Below, one piece after another: positions 57,619 to 64,000 of a stretch of DNA of 64,000 nucleotides. Position 1 is the first letter of the stretch. Each line of letters starts with the position of its first letter. The notes below the pieces were generated by a model. The model searched no databases. It saw only the letters and a program-made list of their open reading frames with translations, and was not told where the DNA came from. Origin of the DNA: Sistotremastrum niveocremeum HHB9708 (lineage: Eukaryota; Basidiomycota; Agaricomycetes; Sistotremastrales; Sistotremastraceae); NCBI GenBank assembly GCA_001630475.1, contig KV419411.1, forward strand, positions 530,010 through 594,009, in the 5' to 3' direction. A program made the translations under genes and the position numbers.

Positions 57619-59324
57619 ATGGGCAACCACGCTTCAAAGCCGCCACAACATCCCGACCATCGTTCGCCCGCCCCGACGTCGTCCACCTCGTCCACCCCAT
57701 CCAACAATCCCGCCGCCCCCGCCTCCCCCGCCGCATCGTCTGCCCCTCCTCATCGTGCACGAACAGGCAAGAAGAAGACACTAGAGCTGCCAGACTTGGC
57801 TTCACTCACAGCCATCGAGCCTCCTTCAACATCGCTCCCGCCTCCCCCGACGCATCTTGCCACAACGTCGGCACCCATCCCAATACCCGGCTCTTCAGCG
57901 TCGCGGAATCGCTCGCCTGGCGGTGTTTCTGCTCCTTCCTACCATCCTCCAGTCGAGGTTACTGCGCCTCCTACCCATATCCCGCCACGACCTCCTCCTG
58001 TCAAAGAGGAGGAAGACGAGAAGAATGTGCCGCCTGCACCCGACGTTCCTGCAAGGCGAACGGGAGCCGAGCGACCTCGTGCGACCACTCAATTTCATGA
58101 GGAGATTGTAAAGAGCATGTTGCCAAATCCTCTGAAGGTCCCATCGGATAGCGATGAGTCGGAGCGTAACAAGGTTCCAGTGAAGATTGTGTGGAAGGAG
58201 CCAGCCAAAGTCGTTCATGTTACAGGCACTTTCGACGGTGTGCCCTGGCGTCGCCGCACTAAACTCACATACGACCCTTCCCAGAATCTTCACTCTGTCT
58301 ACCTTCAGTTATCCCCTGGCACACATCGTCTCAAATTTATTCTCGATGACGACGTTTACGCATGTTCTTCGGAATATACCACCGCCACTGATAACGACGG
58401 CAATCTCGTCAACGTCCTCGATATCCCCTTCCCATCTCCCACCACTGCTGGTACAGAGCCTGGCAGTCTCCCTCGCAGTGAAATTCTCGCCCCTTTGAGC
58501 CCAGCTGAAGAAGGTGAAGCTGGTCCGTCTACCACGAGGAAGAAAAAGAAGAGGGCTCCGAGGGAACGTGCAGGTGATCAGTTCCTTTCGTCGTCCGATT
58601 CTTGGACCGATGGGAGCGATGGATCCTCCCTTTCGTCCGATTCCTCAGCCGATGCAGAAAAATTGGCTGGGTCCCTGACCCGACCTAAACGTAAAATTCG
58701 CCGTCGCCGGAAACAAAAAACCGCATGGACCTCCACACCACCCCCTGCTCTCTATCGTGCGGCGCAATTAGAAGAAACGTTCCTCGCATCGCCGACATCT
58801 CCTACCCACAGCGTTATCCTCCAACTCATCCCACCAGCGCCTACACTCCCCCGTTACCTCGATAAAGTCATTCTGAACGTCCCCACCAGTAAATCTTCTC
58901 GACGGCCGCCGCCATCAATCGACCTTGGCTTCCATCTGAATACCCCCGCAAAGCCTTCCCCAGTTCCTTCCCCGGCTGCATTCCAGAATGTCCCGCTGGC
59001 CCCTCAATTAGGTCAAGGTGCGATCAACACGCGGGAGGATCTTGCAGGGGCGGGAGATGACAAGTCTGTGTTGCCCGTTCCGAATCACGTTATACTCCAT
59101 CATCTGGGGACGAGTGCGATCAGGAACGGTGTGCTTGCCGTCGAAGACACCATTCGTTATCGGCAAAAGGTGCGCTATAGTCCTTCGACTCCATTTCGCG
59201 GAACTAAACTTCCTCTTCTTCCTCTTTATGACAGTTTATTACGACGATTTACTACAAGCCCACCCTGGTAGAAGAAGAGGTGGCTGACCAGACTCAGCCT
59301 GGGCCATCGGAAGTTCCTCCATAA
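57619..59324 (+). CDS. AMPK/SNF1 complex beta subunit, 546 aa
   Basis: Two exons (57619-59169, 59235-59324) give 547 codons. MGNHASK is an N-myristoylation signal (Gly2, Ser6). After about 180 disordered Pro-rich residues comes the CBM48 glycogen-binding domain: VPVKIVWKEPAKVVHVTGTF, DGVPWRRRTKLT, LQLSPGTHRLKFILDDDV, NDGNLVNVLDI. A long acidic then basic linker (KKKKRAPRERAG, PKRKIRRRRKQK, NLS-like) leads to the ASC domain with PVPNHVILHHLGTSAIRNGV, LAVEDTIRYRQK and FITTIYYKPT, which contact alpha and gamma. The scaffold holds the SNF1 kinase together and directs its location in carbon signalling. At 546 residues it is longer than Gal83/Sip2 because of the two disordered parts. Confidence 0.95.
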
Positions 59325-60317
59325 ACATCATTCCCACTTCTCCGTCTCGATCATCACCACGTTTTTTCGAGCAATATCTAGACTCAGCTCATCCATCCAT
59401 CGCTAACTGACATCCCGTACACAAGTTCCCGGAATCCCTCCAACCCCCATTTTAGAGATAGACTTTCAGCGATATCTCCGCCTGGTCGCAGCGGATGTTG
59501 TCTCACCTTGTTTCTGACCGTTCATTTTGACGCTCACTTGTCCGCTCATTCTTTTCCTGTCCTTGCAATCTGTCATTGTTCAACCCCTATTTGTTCAGAT
59601 CTTCTCTTACCCTTCAGGCACAAAGGGCCCTTGACATCCATTTACATTTCAATACCACTTGACATCCTTCTTGATTGATTTCTGTTCCTGGCTCCGTTTT
59701 GTCCGTTACGTCTCCGATCTCCTTTTCTTTTTGATCCCGTTCTCTGTGTATTTGTTACAGTTCCCACGTGGTTCTATGGACTATTACATCCGACGATATA
59801 ACGTTTCTAGGCTCGAATAGCTTCTGTACGTAGCAAAGAAGAAAACAAAAGAATTGAAAAAATTCCTAATGGCGATCTATAGAACACTTTCGGGGAACAG
59901 AATGCCCGAAATGGGAGAATCAGAACGCAATTGACGGTGTTCTAGAAAACGCGCTTGTTAGTCGGGGAGCAACGCAGCATTTCATACACCGCTCGCTGCA
60001 CTGATGAATACAGACCCCGAGAGTTCTCCTTTTGATTGTGAGTTTACATGGTACATCGAATCCAGTATTCCAGCACAGAAGCCATCGATACATCAAGGAA
60101 TTGCGTTATATTGGCCAGCCAACCAGATCGTCTTCTGTTATGTACAAGGAAATGAAGCACGAGACTCAGTTCTCCCGAACAGGATAACGCGAAAGTCGGA
60201 GACAGAGGCGGGGAATAAAAACGAGTGCAGTTTCGGTCAGGCGATTGCCATTGGTCATCGAGGATCTTTAGATGCAGATAAGTAGGTGGACCCATGGGTC
60301 GGGTGGATTTAGCGTTT
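59325..60317. other. Convergent 3' intergenic region
   Basis: A T/C-rich kilobase after the AMPK beta stop, likely with its 3' untranslated region. A frame at 60004-60285 plus opens with ATG (93 codons, MNTDPESSPFDCEFTWYIES) but shows no motif; it overlaps the predicted 3' end region of the thioesterase. Confidence 0.4.
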
Positions 60318-61470
60318 TCAAGGTTCAGGCTCATCGATGATATCTTGGCCTTCTGTCACACGCTCTCCGTCCGACGAGAATTTAACGTTGTTCTGTATGA
60401 CGAGGGAGGGTGAGAAGATCGCAGGGACGAAGGGAATGGCTGACCTCGTGTTCTAATGCCTTTCCAACGAATTTAGTATGATCTAAGTGGAGGGCGGATA
60501 AGATATCGGCATGGGATTGAGAGGTATAGTGGTTGAAGACCAGGAATTTGGATTTTCGGCGAGTGTGAGAACGAGGGAGTATAAGATGTTAGTTTAGAGA
60601 TAGGGATGTATAGATTTGGGTTAGAAGGACGTACGACCATATGCGACTAGATCTCCCTTTGCATTGGAAAACTCCACTCTTGTATAAGCAAGTGTTCGAC
60701 CTTGGCAAGCGTCGGAGATCGTAGATCACGAGAGATCACAGAATAGGATTTAGTCGATCAAAGAATCAAGGACAATAGACAAGGCTCATCTATGAGTGAC
60801 GACATCCATTGAATAGCGCTGGAATAGCTCACCCATTGCGACAACGACTGCTTTAGCACTCAGCGTGTCCTCGATGGTCCCAGCTGGCTTGACAAAGCTG
60901 GTACCGATATCGGTAGATACTCCTGTCATGAAATGTCCACGCGTAGAGACGGCCAGTGATCCCAGCGTATCAGTAAGCGAGAGGATCAAACCGCCATGAA
61001 CCGTCTAGGCGTGGAAGAAGACGTTGAGTTTGGGATTAGTGTGAATTCGGAAAAACAGGTATCGTACCTGGGTACGATTGACTAGGAACGTTCGTCAATG
61101 GGTGCTCGGATGCAGATGGATGAGTAAATCAACGCACGATTGTACTGTTCGAGCTTGAGACTAGCCTGTACCGTTCCAGGCACGGCGCGCTCAATCTTCA
61201 ACTACAATCAGAAAGATAGGATGTCAATCAGCTTCTGATTGTGCTATACACAAACGTGCTGCATAGTCTCGAGAGGTGCATACCAACATTAGGAAAGCAT
61301 TTCGAATCATGCCCTATAGCACATGGTCAGGACTGCTTTATCGCCAGCGTCCAAGAAAGCCTTGCCTTTGTTCTCCAAAAACGATTTCCATACCTGAAGA
61401 TATAGTGAGATGGATGGATTGTGATACCTGTGGCACGTACCCGTCGCGTGAATCTCAAACACGCAGCCAT
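60318..61470 (-). CDS. Hotdog-fold acyl-CoA thioesterase, ACOT13/PaaI-like
   Basis: The best start is ATG 61470 (MAACLRFTRR), joined by a short intron to VWKSFLENKGKAF. Conserved exons follow: LKIERAVPGTVQASLKLEQY, then NRTQTVHGGLILSLTDTLGS with the HGG motif of the hotdog core and its catalytic Asp, STRGHFMTGVSTDIGTSFVK, DTLSAKAVVVAMG, RTLAYTRVEFSNAKGDLVAY and HTKFVGKALEHE. It ends EPEP with TGA at 60318-60320. The 4HBT family hydrolyses acyl-CoA thioesters; the basic Arg-rich N-terminus could be a mitochondrial signal. One intron (near 60710-60840) is long, about 130 bases. The first exon and the splice around ARNAFLML are uncertain. Confidence 0.83.
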
Positions 61471-61960
61471 GTTCTGAAGGGGCTGGCTTTCAGCAAATCG
61501 CCTGGGGAAAGCGCAGGTCGGAAATCGTCGGCATTCGGTTAGATTTCCACTGAAGATGTCGCACGGCCATCGGCAGTTATAAATAGAACAAGATGTTAAC
61601 TCAGCTCTTCCATGCCCTCAAGATTTGAGAGAGCAAAGGACAGTGTGCGATGTGAAAGCCTCCATATATCGTCGAATTACTATACATAAATACATACATG
61701 GAATATTTACAGATCCGAATTATAGTAAACATTAAGAAAGAGGTATTGTGAGCAGCACGGACGGAAGTGGGCGCGGAAGGCGAGACTACAAGTTTTATAA
61801 GAGGTTCCATAAATTAGACAACATATCGAAGACATATTGCTGTCATGTGGGTTCGACGGCCCGTATGCAATATTTTATTATGCCTGAGACCGATGTAAGT
61901 GAACAGCAAAGAATGAAGAGCGAATATCACTAACATGGTATGAAGAGTATCTCAGAGGAC
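61471..61960. other. Intergenic region
   Basis: Half a kilobase with AT-rich parts (61660-61740). No gene seen; it includes the thioesterase promoter and the 3' end of the small gene. Confidence 0.45.
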
Positions 61961-62149
61961 TCAGCGACGACTCGAAGAAGATTTCTTCCCGGAGCTGCTG
62001 TTCGATGAAAACGGCATGAGGGGCATGCTTCCGTTGGCACCATAAGAATTCTGAAGCGCGGCGAAGGCAGCTTCGAAGTTCTTCGGCTGGGCAGATGATG
62101 ATTCTTTTTTGGGGATGAGGTTGACGGTAGAAGATGACGGGAAGCTCAT
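61961..62149 (-). CDS. Small Ser-rich protein, 62 aa
   Basis: A single-exon frame from ATG 62149 encodes MSFPSSSTVNLIPKKESSSA, then KNFEAAFAALQNSYGANG and a Ser/Lys tail SSNSSSGKKSSSSRR. The central EAAFAALQxSYG segment resembles short proteins found across basidiomycetes that I cannot name. The basic-Ser tail and lack of a TM segment suggest a soluble protein. An upstream region with TTTTATAGC (about 62245-62255) could be a TATA-like element. A single exon, a good ATG and codon use like its neighbours make it more likely real than chance. Confidence 0.6.
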   Translation of the reverse strand: MSFPSSSTVNLIPKKESSSAQPKNFEAAFAALQNSYGANGSMPLMPFSSNSSSGKKSSSSRR

Positions 62150-63696
62150 GGTTTGTTCGAAAAAAGTTGGTTATGAGGCGTGAAGTGCTCGAAAGCTGAT
62201 TGTCTGTCTGTTGACTGATGACTCTAGGAGCTCTCAGCACCATAGCTTTTATAGCATTCGTTCAGACTGCTAAAAGCTTGCGTCAGTTTCGGAGCCGCAG
62301 TCATACCCCCATTTCGAGTGGCTCCGACGACGGTACATGCCACCCCTGGTTGAACTGACCGGTCGGGTGAAACAGTCTTGGGACCCTCAAAATCTCAACA
62401 TTAGACCTGGTGACCCAGGAGCGCTCAGGAAGCTCCACATGGTCCATAGTCTCTACCACTGCGCATACAAGCTAAAGTCGACCCTATCAAAACGTTTGGA
62501 ACCGCGGCCGCAGGGCGCTCAGTCGAGTCACTCGGATCGGAGGCCGGAAGCCAATCACCTCACCGTTCGAGGGTAGTCAACACTTGTCGAGTCATTCGTT
62601 GGACTCGACCGATAGCACCATTTTACTACGGAGCTGCTACGGTATGGGCTTAACTGGATTTCAAAATGCTGACAATATCGCTGACAGCTTTGACTGCGGA
62701 TTATAGCAGATTTTATTTTCCGAGTTTCGGTGTCTGTCATCCTCGCACTCTCTAGCGTCCTTAGGCTCAGAGCGGGTCGTGAGTGTCGGATTGGTCACCA
62801 GCAGTTACTACACATTTCGGTGCAACTCGTAAATACTAGCGGTGCTGATGCCACTACTGGGCGTTTCGAATCATCCTGCTAGTTAAAATCGACACCGCCC
62901 GGGATCTATTAATCAGGGATGGCATCGATTGCGTCTACTCACTGTGGCTATTCTCACTCCTGTTTGCTTTATGGGAGTCATGGCTTTGGATTCAGACGGC
63001 GCCCAATGTCGACCTTGGGTCTCCTAACAACCCTAATCGAGCACCACACCCATCAGGCCTGCATCAGGTCCCGCTATTGACGATCGATCTGATGGAGCTA
63101 CAAAGACTTGAAAGCGCTCGACCCTCGCGAGACTTTCGCCATCTCGTGGGATCCCCGTTGTACTATTTGGTGCTTGATTCGCATAACCTGTCCAGTCGTC
63201 TGAGTTTACAATGCTTCCTTGTTCATCAAAGCAGCACCGTGTTCATCTTTCATCTTACGTCGCTTTGATCCAAATTTACCAGCCTACCACACTAGGGAAG
63301 ATAGACCAAAGAGCTCCTTCAACTGGCCGGTTCTATCTCAGTTCCTCCATCGCTGGGTTCGATGTGGCGCAGAGCAATGACCCTACTTCATCCCTCAACT
63401 TTGAGTCCGGCCACTCCATTCATTTCAGTCATGTCTGCTGAGGTAGTGATTCCAAACTTCTGGCTCTCATCACCTCGCATCAGGTTCCCTTATGGCTCAA
63501 TATCGTAGCCCGTAGCATTTCCGTTCAATGGACTGGCCGGAAGAAATTCGAAAGTCATCCTATCTTTAACTCTGGTGTATAAAAGGCCATATAATCGTCG
63601 ACATTCGGTACTACCATAAGTGCTGATGGAGGGGGTTGGTTTGGAGGAGCGCCTCAGACGAATGTTACAGCAAAATGATAACGGGAAGAACACACA
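62150..63696. other. Intergenic region
   Basis: 1.5 kb with only short frames (plus 62337-62576, 63077-63268, 63211-63441). No motif, no repeat ends and no splice logic were found. Confidence 0.4.
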
Positions 63697-64000
63697 TTAG
63701 GCCCCCTTTTTCACTTCGATGACGACTTCGTTGCTGACGGTCGTGGCTTCTTTGTCGCTGAACCCGGCATACTGCTTCAAGGCGTCCGTCAAAGCCTTGC
63801 AGTAACTGAGGAGCGGCCAATCGAATATCTTCGCCACGAAATTCCACAGGCCTTTCGCCGCGACCTTGTACCACTTCGCCAGATCCATCCTCCACGGTTG
63901 TTTAAGAGCATGTTGCTTGATAAGCCTCGTAACTTTACCCATCGATTCTTGATATTCCTCTTCATACGCGAACACCTGTCGAGACGCCTTCCATTTTCCT
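63697..64000 (-). CDS. 3' part of an unknown gene cut by the window edge
   Basis: The frame is open from the right edge through GKWKASRQVFAYEEEYQESM, then KVTRLIKQHALKQPWRMDLA, FVAKIFDWPLLSYCKALTDA and a Lys-rich end VSNEVVIEVKKGA, closing with TAA at 63697-63699. The last 100 residues are helical, with Trp/Leu-rich amphipathic stretches. An AG just before the GTG at 63975 could be a splice acceptor, but the frame does not need one. The family is not recognised. Confidence 0.55.
   Translation of the reverse strand, partial: GKWKASRQVFAYEEEYQESMGKVTRLIKQHALKQPWRMDLAKWYKVAAKGLWNFVAKIFDWPLLSYCKALTDALKQYAGFSDKEATTVSNEVVIEVKKGA

Noticed and set aside
1-64000. LTR retrotransposons, Polinton-like or other virus-derived elements
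   Set aside because: No polymerase, integrase, capsid or protease motifs and no long terminal repeats were seen on either strand.

Overview
The window reads as nuclear DNA of a filamentous or dimorphic basidiomycete, probably Agaricomycotina. Genes are dense, lie on both strands and are cut by many introns of about 45-60 bases with GT-AG ends. The recognisable proteins fit this: a Fuz7/Ste7-type MAP kinase kinase, ALG6, an AMPK beta subunit, a STAND/NLR protein with TPR repeats, F-box proteins, NPC2 and a YAT-type amino acid permease. The class cannot be fixed from the sequence alone. Exon structures below were joined by eye from splice sites, reading phase and family motifs.

Left part (1-14.8 kb): two divergent genes share an uncharacterised N-terminal domain of about 130 residues. 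In the rightward gene this domain is joined in phase to a GH36 raffinose-synthase-like enzyme. Next come a tiny Cys/His-rich metallothionein-like gene, an inverted pair of DUF2235 alpha/beta-hydrolase genes, an NPC2 lipid-transfer protein and an F-box protein.

Middle (15.8-31.2 kb): an MSP-like gene is followed by a duplicated block. A multi-pass membrane protein gene and the start of an NmrA-like gene occur twice, at about 16.8-19.3 and 24.7-27.1 kb. In the left copy the NmrA start runs directly into the 3' part of an amino acid permease. The intact permease lies at 21.4-24.4 kb and carries 13-base and 9-base exons. An intact NmrA-like gene and a vacuolar-type MFS transporter follow, so this part is rich in membrane transport.

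Accessory part (31-41 kb): gene-poor sequence holds decayed coding remnants, a membrane protein split between two frames, a small CxxC gene and an NLR. The NLR's last TPR segment is thrown out of frame by an 8-base tandem duplication. A 363-base inverted-repeat element (MITE) lies behind it.

Right part (41-64 kb): mostly housekeeping and signalling genes. These are a 2-oxoglutarate oxygenase, a large F-box protein, a two-TM protein, ALG6, the MAPKK, a zinc alcohol/polyol dehydrogenase, a Ser/Pro-rich CAAX protein, AMPK beta, a hotdog thioesterase, a 62-residue protein and a gene cut by the window edge. I saw no rRNA, tRNA, CRISPR array, or LTR or other virus-like element.
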